64,000 nucleotides of DNA from Diphasiastrum complanatum. Taxonomy: Eukaryota > Streptophyta > Lycopodiopsida > Lycopodiales > Lycopodiaceae. A program made the position numbers and the translations under genes. How positions within the stretch are numbered: the stretch's first letter is position 1; every line of letters starts with the position of its first letter. A model generated the notes under the pieces. That model ran no database searches. It was not told where the DNA came from and worked only from the letters and a program-made list of their open reading frames with translations. The stretch covers positions 16,933,745 to 16,997,744 of the forward strand of contig CM055113.1 in assembly GCA_029204225.1 (NCBI GenBank), in the 5' to 3' direction. Shown piece after piece: positions 12,101-23,784 of this stretch.

Positions 12101-15100
12101 GATTGCGATGTACAAGGAGCAAAAGTTCCTAATTTGATTTACTACAAATATTTTTCTTTTTGGAAAAATGGTTGATAAATTCTTATGATAAGATTGAATT
12201 TCAAGGCCTTTTGCTTTTGGAAAAGTTTGGAGAACCGGCCATGAAAATTCTGGTTTCTGCCTTGCCTCAGTTTGTTTAAACTTGTTCTTTATAATGTATT
12301 AAACAACCATTTTATGCTGGCTTTTATAAAGGTCAAAACCGAGTTTCCTATGTACTTAGAAGACTAGCAAAAACTAACACACAAGGCTACATCGCCTTTC
12401 CCAAGAACAATGAGGTGGAAACTAAACACATACCACAAATTCATGTGATCTTTCAAGAGATCTCCAAATTTGTGATGTGCCACATTTCTTCCTAGATAGA
12501 GAATTTCTTTGTTTTTAACATTGATATGGGTGTCATTGGGTTTTTAGCCCGTTCCCTCCCCCCTTTTATTGTCTCTTCAAGTTAATCGTTTTAGGGTGTT
12601 TAAGCCTCTTGGACTAACTTCACTGTTTTGAGAGAAATTAGCAATAGAATGGTGACAAGTTTAGCAATTGGAGCAAAAGTCATAATCAACTCCCTTGGTT
12701 TGCAAATACCCCTTTTCCATAGATCTTGCCTTGTACTTGCTAATTGGCCCATGATTAGGCTTCTTACCATAAAGGGCTTCATATGGTGTGATCCCTCCAA
12801 TGGCATTGTTAGCATTCTATTACGCAAAAATTTTGCACAAGTAGTAGCTTCCTCCCAAAAAGACTTGGGGAGAGACGAATCAAGTCGTGATGCTTTTTCA
12901 CATTCACAAAGACTTCTATTATTCCTCTTGGCCACCCCAAGTTTAAACATTTCCCTTGCTTGAAACCATTTGCCACGCATTTATCATTTTTAATTATAAA
13001 GAAAACACCATGCTTGAACTGGACATCATAACGGTTATCCATCAATTGACCAATGCTAAGCAGGTTCTTGGTGATAGACGGAACATAAAGCACATTGTCT
13101 AGATTCAACCTTTTAGAAGATCCTAGACATAAGATAATGGCTCCAACACCATCAATCCTACACTCTTAATCACTTGATGTTAAAATTACGTTTTTAGCAC
13201 CATTGAAAGAGTGTAAAGTTGAGAATGATTTCCTTTGGAATGTCATGTGGGAACTTGCCCCACTATCTATCCGCCATGTGTCATTGGAATTGCTTTTGCT
13301 TGTTGATGTGGATGTAGATGCCATCAAAGATGACTTTCTCCCCTTCTTGAGCAAGGTTCCCTTGTTTGCCTTGACCTTGTGCATTTTTCCTCTTGTAGCA
13401 CTCGGATGCAAAGTGTCCCTTCTTTTCACAAAAGAAGCATTTGAGCTTGGATTTGTTCTTTTTGCCTTTTGTCCTCGAACTTGATTGTCCATCTTCATTC
13501 TTAGCCCGATCCTTCACTTGGTTCTTGCTAGATCCTTTGCCTTTCCATTTCTCTTTGCTAGAGAAATTGGCCTTCTCATCACCATCCTGCAAGGATCGAG
13601 AACCCATCCCATCCTTGACATGCTGCATTTTGCACTCGACCACAAGGATGCTATGGAGTTTGTCAATGGAAGGTAGTGCATCTTGGATAGCAAAACTTTG
13701 GACTAAGTTGGAAAACTCATCTCCTAGTCCATTAAGAATGAATTGGACTGGCTCTTTATCTTGGATCTTATTACCTATTGAAACAAGCTCTTTGTTAAGT
13801 GATTTGATCCTAAGCGCATAATCTTGTGCACTTTCATCACCTCTTCTCATGCTTTAAAGGACATGATTTTTTAGCATAAGAACTCTTGAGGTGTTATTGG
13901 ACTCATATATAGCTTTTAAAGAGTCCCAAGCTTCTTTGGCCAAGGTGCAAGACTCAAGTTGCAACTTCCTCCACCTTGAGGTCCCTCCTGACCAAGGACA
14001 GGTCAAAAAGGTCTTGGAGTACATTCTCACCTTCCATTTGTAGAATTAAGCCTCTCGCTAGACTCCAAGAGGAATGCTCCAATTGATCCCATCTTGATTC
14101 TATGACTTGTACTTGAAGTAATGCTTGGCCCTCAAGCTATGATCTCTCTCCTACTCTTTAAAAAATCAAACAAGACCTGAAACTCGATTTTAAGGACCCG
14201 TTTCTTGCATAGTTAGATTTATCTCATTGATCATCTACCTCCAATTCACTGAGATAAAGTAGTCACAATCTTGATCAACAGTAGCAAGCAATCAAAAGAA
14301 GGTGAAAATACACAAGGAGACTTCACACGTGTGAAGTATGCTACCCTGTACAGCCCATTAATAAAGTGTAATGTCTTTAAAGAGTTGATTGCATTAGGAT
14401 CACTCAAAAACGAGTTATAAAAAAAAAACAAGACTAGCTTTTGGACTCCACAATCTTGATTTGCATAATGAGCTCCTCAACGAGCAAGTACATAAAAAAT
14501 CATCATGGAAGCTGGTTGAGTAGGTGTGGCTTGTGTTAAGGTGCCATGTTAGCTATAGATCTACCTAGTCATCTCTAATTTACCTAATCATCAGGTATAC
14601 CAACCAAGGGGTAGTTCACCACCCAATTTCCTTGATTTTAGGAGTTAGGTCCTAGATTTTAAGAATCTTGACCAAATGACCTACCTAACACCTATGATTA
14701 AGATCTAACCTACCTAGGCCTATTCTTCACATGTGGGAACAGCCTCCACATGTGTGGGATCTAGTATGTACAAGATTTACATGGTTGATCAAGCTAGAAT
14801 TTGCCAATTTTAACACTCCTCGAAACTAGCTTGATAAAACTATGTTACACTTATCCATAACTCCAATGGGAGGTACAATCTTAAATCCATTTGAAAGACC
14901 TAATCCTCCAGTACTCAAACATCCCTCTTGCCCTTGAATGTCAATGGAGGTTGAATCTTGGTATTTCTTCCTCCATTTGCAATTGGCACCAACAAATCTA
15001 CTAATCAATGAGGTCGTCTAACCCCATTTCCCCTAGCTCTCTCCAACGCATGAAGTTGGTCTCAAGATGGCGAAGGCCCTCTCAAACTTCTCTTGCTTCG

Positions 15101-18100
15101 TTCAAGTGGTCATCATTAAGCATTTACAAAAAGCCTTGGACTTGTTCTTTCTCTCCTTCTAAACTTGAGAAACACTGTTGAGATGGCACTCGATAGGTAT
15201 TCTTTCATCTTGATATCAGAAAGTTGTTGTTTGGCCTCCGTCACAAAAGGATCCTTTGGTGCCGATGTAGCAAGAACTTTGGTGGCAATGTCGACTTATC
15301 TCTTCTTCGATATTTCTTCTTGCCACTATCCCTTTGACGTCTCAAGACAAATTCTTGGGGTTCTCCTATTTTTTAATTCAATTTCTCTTGATGGTCTCCC
15401 ATGATAGAAGATTATCCTCTCAATTGCATTCTTGAGTTCCCTCTTCAAATTGTGCCTCTTCAGCCAGTTAAAAGGGTTGCCTTCTGCGATAAGGCATGAA
15501 GTGGAGAAGTGATGGTGGCAAAATGGGATACGGGCTGATGAAGAGCAAGGCCCAGAAACATACGACATCATGAACATCGACAGGCACAAGCCAAGCAAGG
15601 ACAGAACAAACCTTTTGAGGGTCTGGATTAACAATCCCATCAGAAACAAAGAAGCCCAAAAACTCAATCTAAGAAATAGCAAATGAACACTTAGAATGTT
15701 TGGGATATAACCGATGAGTAATCAACAAAACCAAAGCAGAACAAAAATGCATAACATGACGGGAAAGAGAAGTGCTATAAATAAGGATATCATCAAAATA
15801 AATTATAACACATTTCCCAAGTAGAGGACAAAAAATGTTGTAAATGACATTCTAAAAGGTAGGCGGGCCATTGGTAGCACCGAAGGCGAGTACACGATAC
15901 TCATAAAAGCCAAAGTGGGTATGGAAGGCAGTCTTGGCCCAACTGGTCACAATACACATGAAAAAGACACAATTCAAACTTAACGAGATCTACAGTTATC
16001 AGATTTTTTGTCTAGACCCTACATTTTTCCATCATCTAGAATCTAAAACCCATGTTCCAACTTCCACTTAACATTGTAACTTATAATTTATCCATGGTCC
16101 ATCATCTAAAATCTATCACATAGCAGAATTGTTAAACATTTGAATAGAAACAAAAGCAAAATCAAAATGAGCAAGGAAATTCAGATGAGTTCTCACCACT
16201 GAACTTATTTGATGACAAATCAGCCTAGATTCTAGACTATAGACTCTACAATGATCTATAATCTATATTTAGGTCCTCCTAATCCTCCTAGAGGAGGGCC
16301 TCATAGCCCATTGCTCATCATCATCATCATCCTCCCTACCTTCTTGAGTCCTCATAAGGAAAAGACCCCTTTCTCTCACTCCTCAGAGCCACTAAAGATA
16401 CCCTTTTGAATGTTGCACAGCAACCTGCAGAGGCCTTCATCTTCCAAATCCTTCGAATAGAGAAATAACTGGTGCTCATTAAACGTGAGTGTCAAGTGAA
16501 TGTCATCGATTGAAAAGGTTCAAACCTGAGACAGAACTTGCTAAAATCAAAATCAAAGAATTAAGATCAAGATTTCAGGTCGAATGACAAGACATCAAGC
16601 TTCAAAGATTCAAAATCATAGCGAGAAATTAGAATCGAGATATAAGAAGCTTGAGATACACGTTGATGCGTACAGCTTCATTGTCGAAACTGTACTTATG
16701 CAGGAAGGAATGTCAGTGGCTTACCACTCAAAGAAACTAATCAGGAGCAACCGAAGATAGCCAATCATTGAATGAAACTAATGCGACTGGCAAAGTTCCC
16801 CTCGAAATTCAACATATATATATTGCACAAAATGGGAAGAACAAATATTGCACAAATCTTGGAATGCAGATCACAAGGAGTAGGGAGCATAGGAGTATTA
16901 AACTAAATCAGAATAGATGTCTTCAAGGCATCTTGCTGAAACTCAGAATGCCCAAGTGTCATTGTTTAGACATATTACGGGTTTTTTCAGGCTATTTATT
17001 GTTTTCTTTTTTAACTTTTATAAAAAAAATTTCTTAAAAAAAAAGCCATCCAGACAGCGTTCTGCTGTTTGGTATGCTCATTCTGGATCACTGTTGCAGC
17101 GGAACGTGATCCGCTGCAACATTGTCCACACCCTTGGATATCAATTAAATATGACCAAAGAAATGAGTCCCAAGTGAGAAGGAGAAAAGAAAAGTGCAGG
17201 ACGTTCCTTACTGAGAAGCATTATGTATGCAATGCTCAACACAAGAACAACCTTGCATGTGCAATCAGCAGGTTACTGAGTCAATTTTTGGAGAATCTTG
17301 GTTTTGAACACTGGATTGCAATAAAACACGTTTGTCGATACATCACGGGAACCATGAATCAAATGAACAAAGCAGCTGTGTACTTAATGCAGATTGAGCC
17401 GGCCATGTGGATACCAGGGAATATTCGTTTTAGCAGGTGGGCCAATCAGCTGAGTAATCAAGAGGCAGACCTGTGTTGCTCTTTGGAGGCCGAGAGTGTG
17501 GCACTAACCAAAGCGACCAGAAGGAGCAATCTTGCTGGAAAAGCACAGAAATACATTGCAGGAGAGCGCAACGAAGCAGTAGCTCTATATGCAGAAAACT
17601 AGGCCTCCATAAGCTTGTGACCAACACAGTATCAGACAAGAGGACAGAGCACAGCCAAATAGATACCATTTAAAGAAAAAAGCCATGGAAGAGAGAAAGT
17701 TAGCATATGCCCATCTGGAGCATGCTTGCTGCTATAATGAATAAAGGGTCAACCTGCAAAAAACATGAAGGCATGTACAGGCAAATGGGATCGAAAGAAA
17801 TATTGAAGCAACAAGGGGGAGTGTTCGAGGAATCTAGTTGTCAATGCTTCACAGGAGATTGAAACCAGAGTTTCTCGGAAAAGCACTTGTCATAGGATAA
17901 AGTAAGGACACCTTAAGTTCAACAAAGATTTATTCCAGCTTATGCAAGCCAAGGGAAAGCGTTCTCACACCTGGGAAGAGGGGAACATCATTCCCACTTG
18001 CCCCGCAAGATGGCAATGTGAGAGAATAGGTGGGAACATTCCCTCTGTTGAGGGAACGCCTTCCCACACATTCCCAGCCTGTTAACACCCTTTAGGTTTG

Positions 18101-19851
18101 GGACCAAATTTTTCCCTTTTGGCACTATTCCATTCCATTTTGGCCCAATTTGTTTGCTAACGAGGCCTATTTTTTCTCTTCCAGTTTACACATTCTCTAG
18201 AATTCGAGTGCTTACTTTTAAAATTAAAACCTTAATAGGAAAAATAACATGTGATAATGTGGCATTCCCGTGTTCCCCTCACTCAAAAAACGTTCCCTTT
18301 CGCAGGGGTCCAGACGTTCCCCTTGTTCCCATCTCCTGGCAACTATGATACAAGCATAGAAGCATCTTGATGATCCTCCTAGGATCTTTCCCTCGAACGT
18401 ACTTTCTGTGATATAACACCTCTTGTCTTTGATTTTTACAGACTGTTTTTGCACTCTTGCTTTGTGCCAGCTGTCTAATCTGTTGTTGTTCATCCCTTTC
18501 CTTCCTTGCAAATTCATTATCACGATTTTCTAGCAGGAGAATGATCTACGTTCGGAGATTTGAGGAGAAATCAGCAGACCAATCAACGGCTTGAAAATTC
18601 GTATTAAAAGGATAGTCATACCAGTGAACCTAGTGTAGAGCCAAGGTGTCAGCGTCAAGCTTGCACGAGGAGATTTCAAGGGTGAAGTTGATACTAGCTC
18701 TCTATAGCCAGTATCAGTCAAAATTATAGTAGGGGAAAATGCAGAACAAGATCGAACGAGTTCAAAATTGATTTCTTGCCACTCTTGGCCATGCCCCAGC
18801 CATTAAATACGGCCATAGGAAGAAACAGCCATCTCCGCCTTATTTGAACCTCATTTCGTGACCGACTCCTCCACTCCCTAGTAAGAGGGACGAGCTGTAT
18901 TCTCAAAAGGCATTTGGACTACGAGGAAAAGCATTTTAGCAAGTCATCAACGAGGCCGAGAACAGATGCATTTCGGCCAAAAAAGCTAGTTAGTAGCCGA
19001 GCACATTTGAGATCAGACATGCACAGAGGTCAAGAGCCTAAATTGAATGAACAATGCCCATCCAGACCTAAAACGGAAAACAGCGGCTATTCACCTTGTA
19101 TGCTTCTGTTGTCTCTTCACAATCATCGCGCTGATCTCCACGCTCACAAGCCGGCATCGAAGCAGCAGGAGCCTCCTTGTTGCCTGGAGATCCCCCGCCC
19201 CCAGTCCCAAAAGAAAAGAAAAATAAACCAACGCAATGAGTACACTGTTGCCCAACTATTTAAACCATGAAATAACAAAAGTTGATTTCTATGCATTTTG
19301 TTCGTCCATTTGTCAGCTGTTTGAGAACATTGGAAAAGTATATGTACCGTACCGAATTCTTCATCGACTGCGTTGGTGGAGAGATTGTTGAGTTGAATTC
19401 GAGAAGATACAACAGAGATGATGCAATCGCTCAGCATGGTGAGCAAGTAGCCAAATGTGGCAAGCACAAAAGCGAAGGGATATGGGTTACTCGTCTGCCG
19501 CTTAAATGAAGCGTCTGCATCGCTCAGAAAATGCACGAGAGCCGTGGTCAAGAAAATTCCACCAGAAAATTGAGTCCCCAGCATCAGGAACGCACGGTTC
19601 CACCTGTAAAAGTACGGCGTCATACCAGCCAAAAATGTAGCCACGATAGCTATAATCACACACCACACTTTGACGAGAATGAGGCCTCTGGCTCTGAGAT
19701 TTGGAGAGTCAGAGCCCTTTCCTGTGGACGATACTCCTTTGTTATCGTCGGCATTTGCAGCAACAACGTGATACGGTAGCAAAAGATAGGCAGTGAGCAA
19801 CACGATCAAGACCACCAGCCCAAAGTGGGGTTTGAACAAACATGGCGACAT
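9142..19851 (-). CDS. ZIP2-like: ZIP-family divalent metal transporter (ZIP2/ZIP11-like), four exons
   Basis: Exons on the reverse strand: 19851-19353, 19183-19095, 9848-9701 and 9536-9142. All have GT donors and AG acceptors, and the phases join to a 376-residue frame. An N-terminal hydrophobic signal (about 11-32) is followed by eight predicted membrane helices. Metal-site motifs are visible: HFLSDA in TM2 (H107, D111), HSVFEGIAIG in TM4 (H234) and HKVLAAIAMG in TM5 (H261). The C-terminus ends in IWD, as in plant ZIP2-type proteins, and the length is near the usual 340-380. The loop between TM3 and TM4 (about 150-215) is charged and not His-rich, which also fits the ZIP2 type rather than IRT1. 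Likely role: uptake of Zn/Mn/Fe-type divalent cations across plasma or internal membranes; the exact metal is inference. The second intron is about 9.2 kb and full of retroelement fragments. Confidence 0.88.
10990..11290 (+). pseudogene. possible Copia gag scrap with zinc-knuckle-like motif
   Basis: In one frame near 11231-11280 a C-x2-C-x4-H pattern (CCYCKKATHVGRY) resembles a retroelement CCHC knuckle whose last Cys is lost. Flanking frames are broken. Very small and weak evidence. Confidence 0.25.
12600..14120 (-). pseudogene. Copia gag-pol remnant (gag, CCHC, protease, integrase and RT pieces)
   Basis: On the reverse strand from about 14.1 kb downward: a UBN2-type gag piece (KEAWDSLKAIYES), a CCHC knuckle (CFFCEKKGHFASEC), an aspartic protease motif (WRIDSGASSHM) and the LYVPSITKNLLSIGQL segment follow in Copia order. 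A deletion then joins these to the integrase end (NRSLCECEKASRLDSSLPKSF) and the beginning of reverse transcriptase. Several frameshifts separate the pieces, so it is not functional. The protein pieces are closely similar to the Copia element at 23.8-25.7 kb, so both belong to one family. It lies inside the ZIP intron in the same orientation as the gene. Confidence 0.8.
14225..14815 (-). repeat. LTR-like segment of the 12.6-14.1 kb Copia remnant
   Basis: Reverse-strand sequence beginning at 14815 with TGTTAAAATT..TTCTAGCTTGA matches the start of the LTR at 22001, and it carries the shared palindrome CACACGTGTG at 14324-14333. The downstream end and primer-binding site are not preserved, so the lower edge is approximate. 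Confidence 0.55.
15400..15970 (-). pseudogene. Gypsy reverse transcriptase remnant
   Basis: Reverse-strand translation reads FGATNGPPTF, then the RT catalytic motif YFDDILIYS, then KCSFAISQIEFLGFFVSDG and NPDPQKV, in the order of a Ty3/Gypsy RT. An in-frame stop after the first motif and degraded sequence beyond show that it is inactive. It is isolated: no LTR, protease or integrase is adjacent. Confidence 0.75.
16660..16760 (+). pseudogene. Gypsy RNase H fragment
   Basis: A short plus-strand frame reads TVLMQEGMSVAYHSKKL, the conserved beginning of the RNase H domain after Gypsy RT. Flanks are not coding. It is opposite in orientation to the RT remnant just upstream, so the two come from different insertions or a rearranged one. 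Confidence 0.55.
16776..17690 (+). pseudogene. Copia reverse transcriptase / RNase H remnant, interrupted
   Basis: The plus strand shows the RT tail (LGMQITRSREHRSIKLNQ, about 16858-16911), then about 200 bases of unrelated poly-A and palindromic sequence (16980-17170), then Copia connection/RNase H sequence (LLSQFLENLGFEHW, RYITGTM, LEAESVALTKA) to about 17,670. The interruption looks like a later short insertion. Frames are broken, so it is inactive. Confidence 0.65.
16985..17135. repeat. short dispersed repeat: poly-A tract plus palindromic head
   Basis: An A-rich tract (about 17020-17044) is followed by a perfect stem with arms 17093-17103 and 17110-17120 (GTTGCAGCGGA and its complement, 6-base loop). 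Related heads with poly-A/T tracts occur near 34.3, 41.1, 44.9 and 53.3 kb. This copy interrupts a Copia remnant. Confidence 0.5.
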
Positions 19852-19895
19852 GTGTGTTTGTGTGTGTCTGTGTCTGTGCTAGACAGAAACACCGC

Positions 19896-19902
19896 TATAT
19901 AT
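19896..19902 (-). promoter_or_regulatory. TATA box candidate of the ZIP gene
   Basis: ATATATA on the gene strand, about 45 bases before the ATG at 19851. It would place transcription start about 10-20 bases before the ATG, giving a very short leader. The spacing is plausible but untested. Confidence 0.5.
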
Positions 19903-22000
19903 GAATGAACACGGCTTGCAGCTTTACTCTACCCAAACATCCGTGCCGAACACGGATCAGCCGAACACGGATCAAGGCCGAATTACTAAACTTTGCATCT
20001 TACTACTGGGTCACTTAAAAAAGCAATGGCTACCCATCCAATCAATCAGCTACTAATTACCATCTCACACATCCTTACGCTGACAAAGAAAAGCATCCGC
20101 AGGACGAAAATAGAAGCTGCCGCTGCTGACAAATGCATGCCTTATCATTCCTCTTCAAGATACAGCGACTCCGAGAAGAAGGATAGGATCGAGCATATGA
20201 TAGAAATGCTAGTCAGTGAGAGCTAGAGAGCAGAAGAAGAATTACTAAACCAAGATCGTCATCCCCCGACAGATATATGTATGTGTGTATTATGGGTAGT
20301 GGATGGATTGTAGTTTGAAGGAAAAAGAAGGCTGCGCACTTCTTCCCTCGAGCTAAGACGAGTCTGAGCAGCAGTACTAAGTAGTAGACTGTAGTACAGT
20401 CACTGTGAGTGAGCACTGAGTTTTAATAATAAGCTGCAACAAATCACTCACTCACTCACTCACACAATTCGAATCACTCTTTCACAAAATTCATAATCTA
20501 TGCATGTTGATCTTTTGCATCAAACATAAACATATGTATTTATGATGCCCACCTCGAAGACTTGTAGCTTACCAGCTGCAACACATGTCAAAGGCCCGAA
20601 AAACAGCAATTAAACAAAGCTGCAAAGAAAAGCAACTAAACAAAGCTGCAGCTCTGAGTTAACTATGGTTTAATAGAACTACGACAGCAGCAAAATATAT
20701 TGAAAACACCCATGAAATTTGACTAGCACGCTTCCTTCAAAATGACATGTAACAATATTGAGAGAGTTTCCATGAAAGGAAGGCTCTTTAAATTTCCTTT
20801 GCAAAATTTTCCTATTTTTACTAGTGATATGATTCCATTGGCCTCACAATCTCACCATGTCCATCACAATGAAGTTTGAGATTTATGTGACCTCCTTTTA
20901 CTAATTTTCTTCATGCTAAAGGGTGAGTCAAGCGTCATCCCAAGATTTTGGCATGGTGATTGGTAAGTAGGTATAGTTGAGAAGTTTGTTTGAATTATAC
21001 TGTCCAAACCCTACTCTTTAAACGGTCCTACATAAATCGGATTGACTCTAGAACAACCATAAAATATAGCAACTTTAAGTGCAATGTTCTCTTTCCCCCT
21101 CTCGCATGACAACCCTACACTCATCATGAGATTGCATGCAAATTAGGTCACATCAGCACGTGGATTTGAGGAGCATGATTCAATCCACCCTTTGAAATGC
21201 CTCACAACTTTGGTGCTAACGTGCTAACCTTAGGAAGGTTTCTAGAGGCATCCCTATCTATTGAGCCTAGGTCAACTTGTGTCTTGGTGTTGTTGCGTTC
21301 TATTTCGTGCACAAAAGAGTGATGGCTCGTCTACTATGAATTTGTAGAAGAATCTTATAGAAGTACGATAAGCTCTTTGGATAGTTGTCTTTTTATGTTT
21401 AGACATGAGTTGGGTGGGTGCTCAAGTCGTATTTCTTGATCCAAACATAGGTTTTGTTCTTTATGACGAGCCTCTTCAATCCAGCATTTCATGAGTTAAT
21501 ACAAACTTTTCCTAGATGTTAAATTAGGAAATTCTCCTAGTTTAGTGGATTGGAAATTTGGGTGGCGATATGGGGAGTGGAGTGAGTGACGTTATCCACA
21601 TGTTCACAAAGTTTCACTTCTTTTAGATTATACACTAATATTTGGATATAGAAAAGCATGGTCTTTTGGGAGTGGGATTGGGCCTTGGGTGCCTCTTGTA
21701 GCGTAGTCACAAAGATTGACTATTATTTATGGTCATCTAATTGTTTGGGTTTGAGCATGAAAGCTTTGTCACAATGTCCATAGTTGTAGTCATGGCATAG
21801 AGATTGGTGAGTTCCCCTACTATAATGCTCAAAAATGCAATTTCAAAGGTCAAACAGCCTAGCTATTTTCTTCGAGCCCTAAGATAGTGTAAAAATGCCA
21901 ACTTATTGCAAAAAACATGGCCCGTATCCAAGCTGGTTGATGTTCAAGTGCTTGTACTTTGGCCTTATGCGTGTGGCACTTCTTGAGATCGGGTAAGGTA
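19903..22000. other. non-coding stretch upstream of the ZIP gene
   Basis: Probable ZIP promoter (19.9-20.5 kb), including a short ACTC tandem run at about 20445-20462. Beyond it is AT-rich sequence with no supported gene or recognisable element up to the LTR at 22001. Confidence 0.5.
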
Positions 22001-23027
22001 TGTTAAAATTTCACAATTCTAGCTTGACCAATTTTGGTCATATGGCTTGTAAATTGTATTATGGTCATGTTGAGGCATGTCACACGTGCCAAATAGCATT
22101 GGATACTCTTTGTAAGTCTCATTCCTAACCTAGCATAAGAGTGACACCTTTGGAGTGAGTCCAAATAGTGCTTTGATAAGCTAGAGAGAAAATAGGAGCT
22201 AAAAATAGCATATTAATCATTGTTTTGGGATCTCGAGGTCTTGACCCCAAGTTAGGGTGGATCCAATGACCTATTAGATTAGATGTTAGGTGTGAAGAAT
22301 TGAAAAAGATTATCTATGTTAGATATGGGGGTCTTATGTTTTTTACATCAAGCATCTAGGTGTAGGATGTTGATAGGAACAAATTTGGCATAGATGGCAA
22401 TTTATGCATTTCCACTTGTAATGCCACTATTGAGCCAAAATAGAGCAAGACGCTAAACTCGTGCCAATTAGAGTGTAGACAAGTGTAATGCTTTTGTTTG
22501 ATGAATTCCAAGAGGTCCAATAGGATTTAGAGGTGGAACCATGTGAGGTCCAATAGGAAATTGAGGTGTGCTTGAATATAGTCCAATAGAATTAAGAGGT
22601 GCATGGATCAATGGACCAATAGGATCAAGAGGTGACAAAGTATGGTCCAATCATAGTTAAGCATAGTGGTAGCTCGTGGATCTACTTGTATCATTGTACT
22701 CCTCATTTTGAAGCTAATTGATTTGGTGATTATATGGATTTTGAGTGTTATTGGATTTCTAGCTTTCTCTCTCTACCGGAGAGCTCATGATGCTTTTTCT
22801 CTCTCTACCCGAGGAGAGCAACTTGTTTTTACTTAGATTATTTTTTCAATACTTCCCACACGTGTGAGTGAGAGTTGGAAGTGATTGAATGCATGTAGTA
22901 GTGTGTTTTTGCCATAGGATCCAAGATTGATCTTGAATCTCAATCTAGTCTTGATCTTGGTGCATCTACACACCTTAGGAGATCACAAGTACATGTTGTG
23001 GACAATCCACACGTGTGAAATTCAACA
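22001..23027 (+). repeat. 5' LTR of a Copia element (1,027 bases)
   Basis: It begins TGTTAAAATT and ends TTCAACA, giving a TGTT..AACA inverted terminus, and is followed at once by a primer-binding site. It carries the palindrome CACACGTGTG twice (22857-22866 and 23008-23017) and a five-unit minisatellite. No matching 3' LTR is present in the window. Confidence 0.8.
22512..22662 (+). repeat. minisatellite of about 33 bases inside the LTR
   Basis: Five spaced units share GTCCAATAGGA..AGAGGTG, starting at about 22514, 22548, 22580, 22613 and 22645. The reverse-strand frame gives a PIGP-rich peptide, which is a by-product of the repeat. Confidence 0.7.
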
Positions 23028-23039
23028 TGGTATCAGAGC
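23028..23039 (+). other. primer-binding site (initiator Met-tRNA complement)
   Basis: TGGTATCAGAGC directly after the LTR end; the standard plant Copia primer-binding sequence. Confidence 0.85.
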
Positions 23040-23784
23040 CTACCTAAGGTTACCATGCATTTTGATCCATCTAAGTGAAAACTATTCATCAATCTTGAGC
23101 TAGAAATTGTCAAGGCCCATTTTCCTAGCTATCTTGTTCAATTTTGGATCATAAGAGATCAAAAGGACATTGATTGGGTCTGAACTGGTACTGTACGGAA
23201 TCAGGTGCTCAGAGACGTGTGAGGAACATCCAATTTCAGTTTGGAAGTTCTCTCTCATGCTTGATCCATTTATCTTGTTTGATAGCTTGTTTTTGAAGCT
23301 ATTTTTGTCTACTTTCTGATGCAATCAGTTTCATTACATTTGGTTGAGCCAATCAGAAGTTATAAGCTTTTGAAGAGGGTTAGGTAGGGCACCTAGACCT
23401 GGGTGGACACATTTGGTTTGGTCAAGAGATTGCTTGGTTGATCCAAAATCACAGTTGTATGCTTACCAATCTCATCTATATGTGATCTAGGCACTGTTTT
23501 GATATCTTAGCCATTTTGTTTCATGCAATATCATTGTATTTGAGTCAAATTTGGCTTCTTAGTGTACTTCACACGTGCTAAGAGTGTTTTATCCTAACTT
23601 TGCCTATACTCCTTTATTTGATGTGAAATAGATCTTGTTTTAGAGAGATTTGAGTAGCTAGTGAGAATCAAGTCACAAATAGTTGCAAGGTCTTTCATAG
23701 GAGGAGATAGTACTCTATTATTGGATCCTATTGAGAGTGTGTAGCAACATTTATTGTTCATCATTTGAGTTTTCTTCACTTCAA

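Larger units (their letters stand above)
9849..19094 (-). other. second intron of the ZIP gene, 9,246 bases, loaded with retroelement remnants
   Basis: The boundaries follow from a donor GTGAATAG after exon 2 (at 19094) and an acceptor TTTGCAG before exon 3 (9849). The phases match across the junction. The flanking introns are only 169 and 164 bases (19184-19352 and 9537-9700), so this one has grown by insertion. Contents: a possible gag scrap near 11.2 kb, a Copia remnant at 12.6-14.8 kb, Gypsy RT at 15.4-16.0 kb, Gypsy RNase H at 16.7 kb, and a Copia RT/RNase H remnant at 16.8-17.7 kb. From 9.85 to 10.9 kb and 11.3 to 12.5 kb I see no identifiable element. Confidence 0.75.

Noticed and set aside
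12628-13821. Plus-strand frames at 12.6-13.8 kb
   Set aside because: Shadows of the minus-strand Copia remnant, which has gag, CCHC, protease and integrase motifs in order.
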